From an uncultured Oscillospiraceae bacterium (GTDB lineage: Bacteria; Bacillota; Clostridia; Oscillospirales; Oscillospiraceae), in assembly GCA_934561515.1 (NCBI GenBank), contig CAKTGM010000001.1:62001-126000 (forward strand): 64,000 nucleotides of DNA. The letters are read 5' to 3'. Position numbers and translations under genes: made by a program. A model generated the notes under the pieces. That model was not told the origin of the DNA. It worked only from the letters and a program-made list of their open reading frames with translations, and searched no databases. Below are positions 41,834-49,520 of the stretch, piece by piece; positions within the stretch are counted from its first letter, which is position 1; every line of letters begins with the position of its first letter.

Positions 41834-43228
41834 ATGAGTGTAAAAGGCTTCAAGAGCCATCCTTACATCCCCAACTCCGTTCCCGAAGTGGAGCAGGAGA
41901 TGCTGCGCGAGATCGGTCTTACCTCTCTTGAGCAGCTGCACGAGGAAGTGCCTGACGAGATCATCCTGAAGGACAACATGAACCTGCCCGAGGCCTTCGG
42001 CTCGGAGTATGAGCTGCGCCGCCACGTGGAGAAGCTCCTCAAGAAGAACAGCTCCTGCGCGGACAACCTCAACTTCCTCGGCGCGGGTTGCTATCAGCAC
42101 TATGTCCCCGCCATCTGCGACGAGATCAACGGCAAGGGCGAATTCCTCACCGCTTACGGCGGCGAGAGCTACAACGACTTCGGCCGCTTCCAGACGCTCT
42201 TTGAGTATGAGAGCATGATGGCCGAGCTTCTCGACATGGAAGTGGTCAACGTGCCGACGATGGACTACGCGCAGGCCGCCGCCACCGCCATCCGTATGGG
42301 CTGCCGCGTTGCAAAGCGCAGCGGCGCGCTCGTGCCCGCCTCCATGGACCGCGAAAAGCTCGCCGTCATCGTGAACTACTGCACGCCCGACCTCACGATC
42401 GAGGAGGTCAAGTGCGACGAGAAGACCGGCTGCATGGACCTTGCCGACCTCAAGGCGAAGCTGAACGACTCCATCGGCGTTGTCTACTTTGAAAACCCGA
42501 ACTACTTCGGCGGTCTTGAGACCGGCGCCCGCGAGATCGCAAACGCCGCGCACGATGCGCTCGCGCAGTGCGTCGTCGGCGTGGACCCCATCTCGCTCGG
42601 CGTGGTCGCCGTCCCGCGCAGCTACGGCGCGGACATCGTCTGCGGCGACCTTCAGCCGCTCGGCATCCACATGAACTACGGCGGCGGCCAGTCCGGCTTC
42701 ATGGCCACGATGGACGACCCGACCTACGTTCTCGAGTTCCCCTCCCGTCTCTTCGGTATCTGCCGCACCAACACCGAGGGCGAGTACGCCTTTGCCGACG
42801 TTGCCTATGACCGTACTTCCTTCGGCCACCTGCGCGATCAGGCCAAGGAATACGTCGGCACGCAGACCGCCCTCTGGGGCATCACCGCCGGCGTGTATCT
42901 TGCCACCATGGGCCCCAAGGGCATGGAAGAGGTCGGCGAGACCATCATGCAGAACGCCCAGTACGCCGCGCAGAAGCTCGCGGCTCTGCCCAACGTCTCC
43001 CTGCGTTTCTCCGCGCCGTTCTTCAAGGAGTTCGTTCTGGACTTTGGCAAGACCGGCAAGACCGTCGAGGAGATCAACAAGGCGCTGCTTGAAAAGCACA
43101 TCTTCGGCGGCAAGGATCTCTCCCGCGACTTCCCCGCGCTCGGCCAGTGCGCCATGTACTGCGTGACGGAGGTCCACACCAAGGAGGATATCGACACGCT
43201 CGTTTCCGCGCTGAGCGAGATCCTGTGA
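41834..43228 (+). CDS. Glycine decarboxylase P-protein-like, subunit 1 (GcvPA-like, divergent)
   Basis: 464-aa PLP-dependent fold-type I protein homologous to GcvPA. Shared parts: YIPNSVPEVEQEML, the FLGAGCYQHYVPA block (family FLGAGxYxHY) and FEYESMMAELLDMEV. However, the segment that in true GcvPA reads TPYQPEISQG is replaced by AYGGESYNDFGR (residues ~107-118), and downstream 'DGATA' is MDYAQAAA. It ends 19 bases before subunit 2, in the normal gcvPA-gcvPB order. I infer a paralogue acting on a substrate other than glycine, or a different reaction. AAAGGACG precedes the start. Confidence 0.85.
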   Translation: MSVKGFKSHPYIPNSVPEVEQEMLREIGLTSLEQLHEEVPDEIILKDNMNLPEAFGSEYELRRHVEKLLKKNSSCADNLNFLGAGCYQHYVPAICDEINGKGEFLTAYGGESYNDFGRFQTLFEYESMMAELLDMEVVNVPTMDYAQAAATAIRMGCRVAKRSGALVPASMDREKLAVIVNYCTPDLTIEEVKCDEKTGCMDLADLKAKLNDSIGVVYFENPNYFGGLETGAREIANAAHDALAQCVVGVDPISLGVVAVPRSYGADIVCGDLQPLGIHMNYGGGQSGFMATMDDPTYVLEFPSRLFGICRTNTEGEYAFADVAYDRTSFGHLRDQAKEYVGTQTALWGITAGVYLATMGPKGMEEVGETIMQNAQYAAQKLAALPNVSLRFSAPFFKEFVLDFGKTGKTVEEINKALLEKHIFGGKDLSRDFPALGQCAMYCVTEVHTKEDIDTLVSALSEIL

Positions 43229-43247
43229 TGAAAGGAGACGAAGGAAA

Positions 43248-44813
43248 ATGAAAAAAATCGATAGAAGTTCCAAGGTTCGCACCGGATTCCATCAGGCAAA
43301 GTGGGACGAGCCTGTCATTTTCGAGCTGAGCCGCAGCGGCGAGCGCGGCATTCTGGTCAACAAGGCCGACGCGCAGGTCGCCTCCAGCGTGGAGGGCGTG
43401 AACGCCCTGCCCGAATTCCTCAAGCGCAAGGAGGCCCCGGCCCTGCCGGAGATCTCCCAGCCCCGCGTGCTGCGCCACTATGCGCGTCTTGCGCAGGAGA
43501 CCCTCGGCGCTGACGTGAACATCGAGATCGGCCAGGGAACCTGCACCGTCAAGTACAGCCCCAAGGTCAACGACCAGCTCGCAAACCTGCCCGAGATGCG
43601 CGAGATGCACCCCCTGCAGGATGCAAGCACCTGCCAGGGCATCATGGAGATCATGTACAATACCGATCTCTATATGCGCGAGATCTCCGGCATGGAGCGC
43701 TTCTCCTTCCAGCCCAGCGGCGGCTCTCAGGGCATTCTGGGCATGGCCTCCCTCGTGTACGCCTACTATAAGTCCCGCGGCGAGGAAAAGGAGCGCAACG
43801 AGATCATCACCACGATCTACTCCCATCCCTCGGATGCGGCTGCCCCGCACGTCAAGGGCTTCAAGATCATCTACCTGCACCCGGACGAAAACGGCTATCC
43901 CGACTATGAGGCCTTCAAGGCTGCCGTGAACGAGCACACCGCCGCCTTCTTCGTCGCCAACCCCGAGGATACCGGCGTTTACAACAAGAACGTCCTCAAG
44001 TTCACCAAGCTCGTGCACGAGCACGGCGGTCTCTGCGCCTACGACCAGGCCAACGCCAACGGTCTTCTCGGCGTGACCCGCGCGCGCGACGCCGGCTTTG
44101 ATATGTGCTTCTTCAACCTGCACAAGACCTTCTCCACCCCGCACGGCTGCGGCGGCCCCGCCTGCGGCGCCGTCGGCTGCACGAAGGAGCTTGAGAAGTT
44201 CCTGCCCGCGCCGCTGATCAGCTTCGACGGCGAGAAGTACTACTACGACTACGAGACGACGAACAATCCCGCCGCCATCGGCAAGATCCGCGAGTTCAAC
44301 GGCGTTGCGCCGGTCGTGCTCAAGGCCTATGCGTGGATCCGCGCCATGGGTCCCGACGGTCTCTATCAGGTCGCCAAGACGGCCGTCCTCAACAACAACT
44401 ACCTCTTCAAGAAGCTCATGGAGCTCCACTGCGTCGACGCGCCCTACATCCCCGGCAAGCAGCGCATCGAGCAGTGCCGCTACACGATCGAGACCCTCGC
44501 CAAGGAGACGGGCGTCGGCACGGCGGACGTGCAGCGCCGCATGATGGACTTCGGTATGCACTACTGGCAGAGCCATCACCCGTACTATGTTCCCGAGCCG
44601 ATGACCCTCGAGCCGACCGAGACCCCGTCCAAGGAGGATATCGACGAGTACATCGAAACGCTCAAGTACATCTTCAACGAGGCCTACACCGATCCCGAGA
44701 AGGTCAAGAACGCGCCGTATCAGAGCGTCTGCCACCAGCTGGATGAGTCCAACATGGACGATCCCGCGCAGTGGGCCGTTACCTGGCGCTGCTATCTGCG
44801 CAAGTTCCAGTGA
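43248..44813 (+). CDS. Glycine decarboxylase P-protein-like, subunit 2 (GcvPB-like, divergent)
   Basis: 521-aa PLP subunit homologous to GcvPB. The Schiff-base lysine is kept at residue ~293 in NLHKTFSTPHGCGGPACGA. HPLQDASTCQGIMEIMYNTD, GGLCAYDQANANGLLG and EPMTLEPTETPSKEDIDEYI align well with the family. Usually invariant parts differ: FPLGSCTMKYNP is IGQGTCTVKYSP; SAHGTNPASA is YSHPSDAAAP; and the C-terminal heme-like Gly/His segment around 'FHPPTIYFP' is MHYWQSHHPYYVP. Thus the PLP core is likely active but the substrate pocket is altered. The TGA stop overlaps the GTG start of the next gene. Confidence 0.85.
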   Translation: MKKIDRSSKVRTGFHQAKWDEPVIFELSRSGERGILVNKADAQVASSVEGVNALPEFLKRKEAPALPEISQPRVLRHYARLAQETLGADVNIEIGQGTCTVKYSPKVNDQLANLPEMREMHPLQDASTCQGIMEIMYNTDLYMREISGMERFSFQPSGGSQGILGMASLVYAYYKSRGEEKERNEIITTIYSHPSDAAAPHVKGFKIIYLHPDENGYPDYEAFKAAVNEHTAAFFVANPEDTGVYNKNVLKFTKLVHEHGGLCAYDQANANGLLGVTRARDAGFDMCFFNLHKTFSTPHGCGGPACGAVGCTKELEKFLPAPLISFDGEKYYYDYETTNNPAAIGKIREFNGVAPVVLKAYAWIRAMGPDGLYQVAKTAVLNNNYLFKKLMELHCVDAPYIPGKQRIEQCRYTIETLAKETGVGTADVQRRMMDFGMHYWQSHHPYYVPEPMTLEPTETPSKEDIDEYIETLKYIFNEAYTDPEKVKNAPYQSVCHQLDESNMDDPAQWAVTWRCYLRKFQ

Positions 44814-45916
44814 AAAAGTTAGGGCTGATCGTAAATCCCATTGCAGGGATGGGCGGCAGCGTCGGACTGAAGGGCACCGACGGCGTGGCGGCGGAGGCCG
44901 CCCGCCTCGGCGCCCTTCGCCATTCCGGGGAGCGCGCGGCGATCGCGCTGCGCGAGCTTTTGCCGATGAAGGAGGAACTGACGGTCCTCTGCGCAAGCGG
45001 GGAGATGGGCGAGGCGCTCGCCGAGCGCCTGGGCTTTCCCCATGTCGAGCGCGTGTATGAAGCCGGGGCGGAAACGACCTCGGACGATACCCGCCGCGCT
45101 GCCCTTGCGATGAAGGACGCTGACCTCCTGCTCTTCGCCGGAGGCGACGGTACCGCGCGCGACATCTATGCAGCCCTTGGCGACAAGGCCGTGGCCGTCG
45201 GCATCCCCGCGGGCGTGAAGATCCACTCGCCCGTGTACGCCATCCGCCCCGAGGCGGCGGGCAAGCTGGCGCTCAAGTATCTTGAGGGCCGCTGCCGCCG
45301 CACCTGCGAGGCCGAGGTCGTCGACATTGACGAGGCGGCCTACCGCGCAGGGCGCGTGAGCACGAGCCTCTACGGTTATCTCACCGTGCCCGACGAGCGC
45401 GACTATATGCAGCACGGCAAGGCGCCCTCGCCCGCGAGCGAGCACGCCCAGCAGTGCGCCATCGCCGACGAGATGATCGACTGCATGAAGCCGGACACCT
45501 ACTATCTCATCGGTCCCGGCTCCACCACGCGCACGCTGATGGACGAGCTGGGGCTGCCCGACACGCTCATCGGCGTGGATCTCATCTGCAATAAGCAGCT
45601 TGTTCAGTCAGACCTCAGCGAAAGCGATATTTTAAAGCGCCTCGACGAAAAGCCGACGCATCTGATCGTCACGCCCACGGGCGGGCAGGGGTACCTGCTC
45701 GGGCGCGGCAACCAGCAGCTCAGCGCAAAGGTGCTGCGATGCATCGGAAGGGAGAATCTCCACGTTCTTGCCACGAAGGAGAAGCTCTTCCACCTGCGCG
45801 GACGCGCGCTGCTGGTGGATACCGGCGACGCCGAGGTGGACAAAATGCTCTCAGGATACGTCCGCGTTATCGTGGACTATCAGGAGGAGCAGATGTGCCG
45901 CATCGGCACGGAATAA
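44810..45916 (+). CDS. ATP-NAD/AcoX kinase family protein
   Basis: 368-aa protein of the AcoX/NAD-kinase-like group. I use GTG 44810 (VKKLGLIVNPIAGMGG), which overlaps the previous stop as GTGA; the longer frame start at 44771 would sit inside the P-protein gene. It carries NPIAGMGG, the kinase loop FAGGDGTARDIY, IGPGSTTRTLMDELGLPDT and a C-terminal VTPTGGQGYLLGRGNQQLS. AcoX-like proteins are found in acetoin and other catabolic operons with unproven roles. Tight coupling to the P-protein subunits suggests a role in the same pathway, possibly phosphorylating a small metabolite or a cofactor. Confidence 0.88.
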   Translation: MKKLGLIVNPIAGMGGSVGLKGTDGVAAEAARLGALRHSGERAAIALRELLPMKEELTVLCASGEMGEALAERLGFPHVERVYEAGAETTSDDTRRAALAMKDADLLLFAGGDGTARDIYAALGDKAVAVGIPAGVKIHSPVYAIRPEAAGKLALKYLEGRCRRTCEAEVVDIDEAAYRAGRVSTSLYGYLTVPDERDYMQHGKAPSPASEHAQQCAIADEMIDCMKPDTYYLIGPGSTTRTLMDELGLPDTLIGVDLICNKQLVQSDLSESDILKRLDEKPTHLIVTPTGGQGYLLGRGNQQLSAKVLRCIGRENLHVLATKEKLFHLRGRALLVDTGDAEVDKMLSGYVRVIVDYQEEQMCRIGTE

Positions 45917-45960
45917 GAAAACAATCGAATACCGGACTATGCAGAAAAGGAGAAAGGCTC

Positions 45961-46746
45961 ATGTTAAAACAGGACTACCACTTCGAATCCCGCGCCCTGT
46001 ACCCGGAGCTGAAGGGCAAGCGTGTTGTTGTGACCGGCGGCGCCTCCGGCATCGGCAAGGCCACCGCCAAGCGCTTTGCGCTCGAGGGCGCGCGCGTCGT
46101 TGTATTTGACTACAACGAAAAGGCGTTTGACGCGCTCAAAGAAGAGATCCCCGGCCTCGCCGGCACGGTCAAGGTCGACGTCAGCAGCGAAGAGAGCGTG
46201 AAGAACGCCTTTGCTGAAATGGACAAGCTCCTTGGCGGCATTGATATCCTGATCTCCAACGCAGGCATCTCCATCCGCAAGAAGTTTATCGACACGGACT
46301 TTGCCCAGTGGAAGCGCGTGATGGGCGTCAACCTGGACGGTATGTGCCTTTGCATCATGGAGGCGCTCAAGCGCATGAAGCAGGATAAGAGCCGCGAGAA
46401 TCCCGGCGTCATCCTCTGCACCGCCTCCACCAACGGCATGGAGGGTCACCCCTTCTATACCGACTATAACGCCTCCAAGGCAGCCGTCATCAACCTTGTC
46501 CGCTCCGTGGCGCTCGAGCACGCCCCGTGGATCCGCTGCAACTGCATCTGCCCGGGCTATGTGCTCACTCCCATGCAGGAGGCCGAGTACACGCAGGAGA
46601 TGTTTGACGAGTGCAACAAGGGCATCCCGATGCAGCGTCACGCCGACCCTGCCGAGGTTGCCGCGCTCTACGCCTTCCTCGCCTCGGACGAGGCAAAGTA
46701 TATCACCGGCCAGCACATCCCCCTCGACGGCGGCGAAACGGCCTGA
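45961..46746 (+). CDS. SDR family oxidoreductase (second of cluster)
   Basis: 261-aa short-chain dehydrogenase, only distantly like the first. It opens with an extra ~18 residues before the Rossmann loop TGGASGIG; NAGIS, the Ser in ILCTASTNG and YNASK complete the active site. The end YITGQHIPLDGGETA is canonical. The beta2 acidic residue (VVFDYNE) favours NAD(H). The start at 45961 has AAAGGAG upstream. Two different SDRs in one operon could act on successive steps or on both stereoisomers of a hydroxy compound. Confidence 0.9.
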   Translation: MLKQDYHFESRALYPELKGKRVVVTGGASGIGKATAKRFALEGARVVVFDYNEKAFDALKEEIPGLAGTVKVDVSSEESVKNAFAEMDKLLGGIDILISNAGISIRKKFIDTDFAQWKRVMGVNLDGMCLCIMEALKRMKQDKSRENPGVILCTASTNGMEGHPFYTDYNASKAAVINLVRSVALEHAPWIRCNCICPGYVLTPMQEAEYTQEMFDECNKGIPMQRHADPAEVAALYAFLASDEAKYITGQHIPLDGGETA

Positions 46747-46835
46747 TCCTTACCCTCCCGCCGCGCGCGGAAAGGGGAGGGAAACAACAGAACAGCAGCA
46801 TTCAAAAAAACGGCAGCGCGATTACCGTTTGCCCG

Positions 46836-46869
46836 AAGGGAGGAGAAACGGTTTCGTTTCTCCTCCCTT
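46836..46869 (+). terminator. Hairpin after the second SDR
   Basis: AAGGGAGGAGAAACG-GTTT-CGTTTCTCCTCCCTT, perfect 15-base stem. The T tract is minimal, so termination may be partial, and read-through into proC is possible. Confidence 0.65.
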
Positions 46870-46876
46870 GCGCCAT

Positions 46877-46904
46877 TTGACATGAGGAAAGATCGGAGTA
46901 TACT
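46877..46904 (+). promoter_or_regulatory. Sigma-70 promoter of proC
   Basis: A perfect TTGACA (46877-46882), a 16-base spacer and TATACT (46899-46904). Confidence 0.75.
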
Positions 46905-46941
46905 TTTCCTATCCGGGCCGGACGGCCTGTGGAAAAGTATA
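46899..46941 (+). promoter_or_regulatory. Inverted repeat covering the proC -10 box and leader
   Basis: TATACTTTTCC (46899-46909) pairs with GGAAAAGTATA (46931-46941), and an inner GGCC/GGCC stem (46917-46928) lies between them. As the left arm contains the -10 element, it may be an operator or, if transcription starts upstream of the arm end, part of a leader hairpin. Confidence 0.5.
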
Positions 46942-46961
46942 ATGAAAGGAAATATATCATC

Positions 46962-47771
46962 ATGAAGATCGGATTCATCGGCACGGGCAATATGGGCGGT
47001 GCGCTGGCGAGCGCCGCGGCGAAGAGCGAGCCGCCCGTGCAGATCCTGCTTGCCAACCGCACCCCTGCCAAGGCGGAGTCGCTGGCCGCGCGCATCGGCG
47101 CGGCGGTGTGTGACAATGCCGCGGCGGCGAGGGAGGCAGATCATCTGTTTCTCGGCGTCAAGCCGCAGATGATGGCAGGAATGCTTGCTGACATCGCGCC
47201 TGTGCTGGCGCAGCGGGAGAAAGCGCCCGTGCTCGTCAGCATGGCGGCGGGACTGACCATTGCCGGCATTCGGGAGCTTGCGGGCGGGGACTACCCCGTG
47301 ATCCGCATCATGCCCAATATGCCCGCAGCTGTGGGCGAGGGCGCAATCTTCTACGCGTGCAGCGAGAACTGCCCGGACGAGGCGCTCGAGGCCTTCCTGC
47401 ACTATATGGCCCCGGCGGGGAAGCTTTTCCCTCTTGAGGAAAAGCTGCATGATGCAGGCTCTGCGGTGGCGGGCTGCGGCCCGGCCTTTGCCGCCATGTT
47501 TCTCGAGGCGCTCGCCGACGGCGGCGTTGCCTGCGGGCTTGCGCGTGACGCTGCGATCCGGTACGCCGCGCAGATGATGCTCGGCACTGCCAAAATGGTG
47601 CTGGAAACGGGAGAGCATCCCGAAAGCCTCAAGGATCGCGTCTGCTCTCCGGCAGGCTCCACCATCCAGGGCGTGCGCGCGCTGGAAACGGCGGGCCTTC
47701 GCGGCGCGGTGTTCAACGCCGTGATCGCGGCCTATGAAAAAAGCCGTGAATTGAAAAAAGCAAGCGAATGA
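46962..47771 (+). CDS. proC: Pyrroline-5-carboxylate reductase
   Basis: 269-aa ProC-family enzyme, which reduces pyrroline-5-carboxylate to proline. N-terminal GFIGTGNMGGALASAAA is the NAD(P) loop; VKPQMM, IRIMPNMPAAVGEGAIF and the C-terminal signature region DRVCSPAGSTIQGVRALE (family PGGxTxxGL, here PAGSTIQG) are present. The start at 46962 uses AAAGGA. No proA or proB is adjacent; instead it sits with a transporter and a racemase, so it may serve ornithine/proline conversion in fermentation rather than biosynthesis, which is inference. Confidence 0.93.
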   Translation: MKIGFIGTGNMGGALASAAAKSEPPVQILLANRTPAKAESLAARIGAAVCDNAAAAREADHLFLGVKPQMMAGMLADIAPVLAQREKAPVLVSMAAGLTIAGIRELAGGDYPVIRIMPNMPAAVGEGAIFYACSENCPDEALEAFLHYMAPAGKLFPLEEKLHDAGSAVAGCGPAFAAMFLEALADGGVACGLARDAAIRYAAQMMLGTAKMVLETGEHPESLKDRVCSPAGSTIQGVRALETAGLRGAVFNAVIAAYEKSRELKKASE

Positions 47772-47856
47772 GACCGCCCGCGATCGGCTGAATGCGGCCG
47801 GGGGAGGAGGAAGAAACGGGCAGGGCTTGCAGCCCGGCGGTCGTGCGCTTGGAAAA

Positions 47857-47871
47857 TGTATGAATCATACA
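47857..47871 (+). promoter_or_regulatory. Small palindrome upstream of the NhaC-type gene
   Basis: TGTATGA-A-TCATACA, perfect 7-base arms, placed between GGAAAA and TTTTCC, 45 bases upstream of the ribosome site. Candidate operator; no clear promoter is seen around it. Confidence 0.4.
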
Positions 47872-47915
47872 GGAAACGATTTTCCGCATTCAGACGGAGA
47901 AAAGGAGAGAAAACC

Positions 47916-49412
47916 ATGCAAAAAGAACCGACGAAAAAAGCCCCGAGAGAAAACACTCCCTTGATCGCAGCTTTGAAATTTGTCCCCCTGGTTGTATTGA
48001 TGCTCCTGATCCTTGTCGCTCAGCTCGACCTGCTGCTGGCAGCGCCGATCGCCGTCTTCGTTGCCATCGCCGTTGCGATGTTTGTCAACCGCGCGGATTT
48101 CAACAGTCTCTATCACGTCGGACTTGACGCCGCGGCGAAGATCATCGAGGTCTTCTTCATCTCCCAGTTCGCCTATGGCGTGGCCGAGTGCTTCATGGCT
48201 ACGGGCGTTGGTGCGGCAGTCATCAACCTTGCGCTGTCCGCGGGCGTTACCCCGCAGACGATCGGCCCTCTCGCGCTGATCGTCACCTGCGTCGTCTCGC
48301 TGGCCACCGGTACCTCCTGGGGCACCTTCGCGGCCTGCGCGCCGATCTTCCTGTGGATGAACTACCTCATCGGCGGCAACCTGCTGCTCGTGACGGGCGC
48401 CTGCGCAGGCGGTTCCTGCTTCGGTGATAACATCGGCATGATCTCCGATACCACCGTGCTTTCCTGCGGTATGCAGGACGTTAAGATCATCGACCGCGTC
48501 AAGCACCAGCTTGCCTGGTCCGTCGGCGTGGTGATACTTACGTCGGTCGTCATTTTCGTTATGAGTCTGTCCTATCCCAGCGCACAGGGCGACATCCACG
48601 CCGCCTTTGCCGCTATTCCCGCAGAGACCTATGAGAGCCTCGCGGTCGAGCGTCCCGGCGCACTGGCCCTGCTCGAGCAGGTTCGCAACGGCGTCCCCTA
48701 CTACATGGTCATCCCCCTGATCCTCGTCATCGGCCTTGCCTTCATGGGCGTGAGCACGCTGCTCTGCCTGGGCGCCGGTATGGTCTCGGCCCTGCTGCTC
48801 GGCTACGTGGCCGGCACCTGCACCCTCTCCAGCTGGCTCAACGATATGGTCTTCGCGGGCTTCAGCAGCTCCGGCAGCTGGACCGTCGTGATGATGATGT
48901 GGATCTCCGCCTTCGGCGGCATCATGAACAGCATGAATGCCTTTGAGCCGGTGGCGCACCTCGTTGTCAAAATCTCCAAGAGCGTCCAGTCGCTTATGGG
49001 TTGGTGCGGCGTTCTCTGCATGGTCGGCAACGCGGCCCTCGCCGACGAAGCGGCCGAGATCGCCACGTTCTCCCCGATGGTCCGCAAGATCATGGAGGAC
49101 AACATCGAGACCGCAGACGAGGAGAGCGCCTACAAGCTCCGCCTGCGCCTTGCGACCTATACCGACGGACTTGGCGTATTCAGCTCCACGCTGATGCCCT
49201 GGCACTGCTACACGGTCTATTACCTTGCCATTTCGGCTGCGGTCTTCCCGCTGCACGACTGGAAGCCGTTGGACATCATCGGCGGCAACCTGATGGGTAT
49301 TATCGCGGTCGTTTCGATCCTGTTCCTCTCGTTCACGGGACTTGACCGCTTCCTGCCCGGCTTCGCTCTGCCCGGCAAGGACAAGGCGTGGCTCAAGAAC
49401 AGCAAAAAGTGA
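47916..49412 (+). CDS. NhaC-family Na+/H+ antiporter-like transporter
   Basis: 498-aa membrane protein with about 12 hydrophobic segments. The NhaC-family block SLATGTSWGTFAACAPIFL and the GSCFGDNIGMISDTTVLS motif are complete. Start at 47916 (MQKEPTKKAPRENTP) with AAAAGGAGAG upstream. Many NhaC-type proteins in amino-acid fermentation clusters exchange an amino acid or its product with Na+/H+ rather than only protons. Flanked by proC and a racemase, it is probably the uptake or exchange system of this module; substrate is inferred only from context. Confidence 0.87.
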   Translation: MQKEPTKKAPRENTPLIAALKFVPLVVLMLLILVAQLDLLLAAPIAVFVAIAVAMFVNRADFNSLYHVGLDAAAKIIEVFFISQFAYGVAECFMATGVGAAVINLALSAGVTPQTIGPLALIVTCVVSLATGTSWGTFAACAPIFLWMNYLIGGNLLLVTGACAGGSCFGDNIGMISDTTVLSCGMQDVKIIDRVKHQLAWSVGVVILTSVVIFVMSLSYPSAQGDIHAAFAAIPAETYESLAVERPGALALLEQVRNGVPYYMVIPLILVIGLAFMGVSTLLCLGAGMVSALLLGYVAGTCTLSSWLNDMVFAGFSSSGSWTVVMMMWISAFGGIMNSMNAFEPVAHLVVKISKSVQSLMGWCGVLCMVGNAALADEAAEIATFSPMVRKIMEDNIETADEESAYKLRLRLATYTDGLGVFSSTLMPWHCYTVYYLAISAAVFPLHDWKPLDIIGGNLMGIIAVVSILFLSFTGLDRFLPGFALPGKDKAWLKNSKK

Positions 49413-49454
49413 TATTCTTGATAAGACTTCGCTACAGCGCTTGATTTGCGCACG

Positions 49455-49492
49455 CAGGGCGGTGCGGACTTCCTCCGCACCGCCCTGTTTTT
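49455..49492 (+). terminator. Terminator after the NhaC-type gene
   Basis: CAGGGCGGTGCGGA-CTTCC-TCCGCACCGCCCTG followed by TTTTT. The racemase start is only 30 bases downstream and no promoter fits between, so the hairpin probably attenuates. Confidence 0.85.
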
Positions 49493-49520
49493 CATGATAT
49501 GACGAAAAGGAGAGAAGACC

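Noticed and set aside
46836..46869. AAACGGTTTCGTTT-type sequence here and at 25214-25230 as catabolite-responsive elements
   Set aside because: They do not fit the cre consensus; one is the loop and stem of a terminator-like hairpin and the other a short dyad of doubtful meaning.
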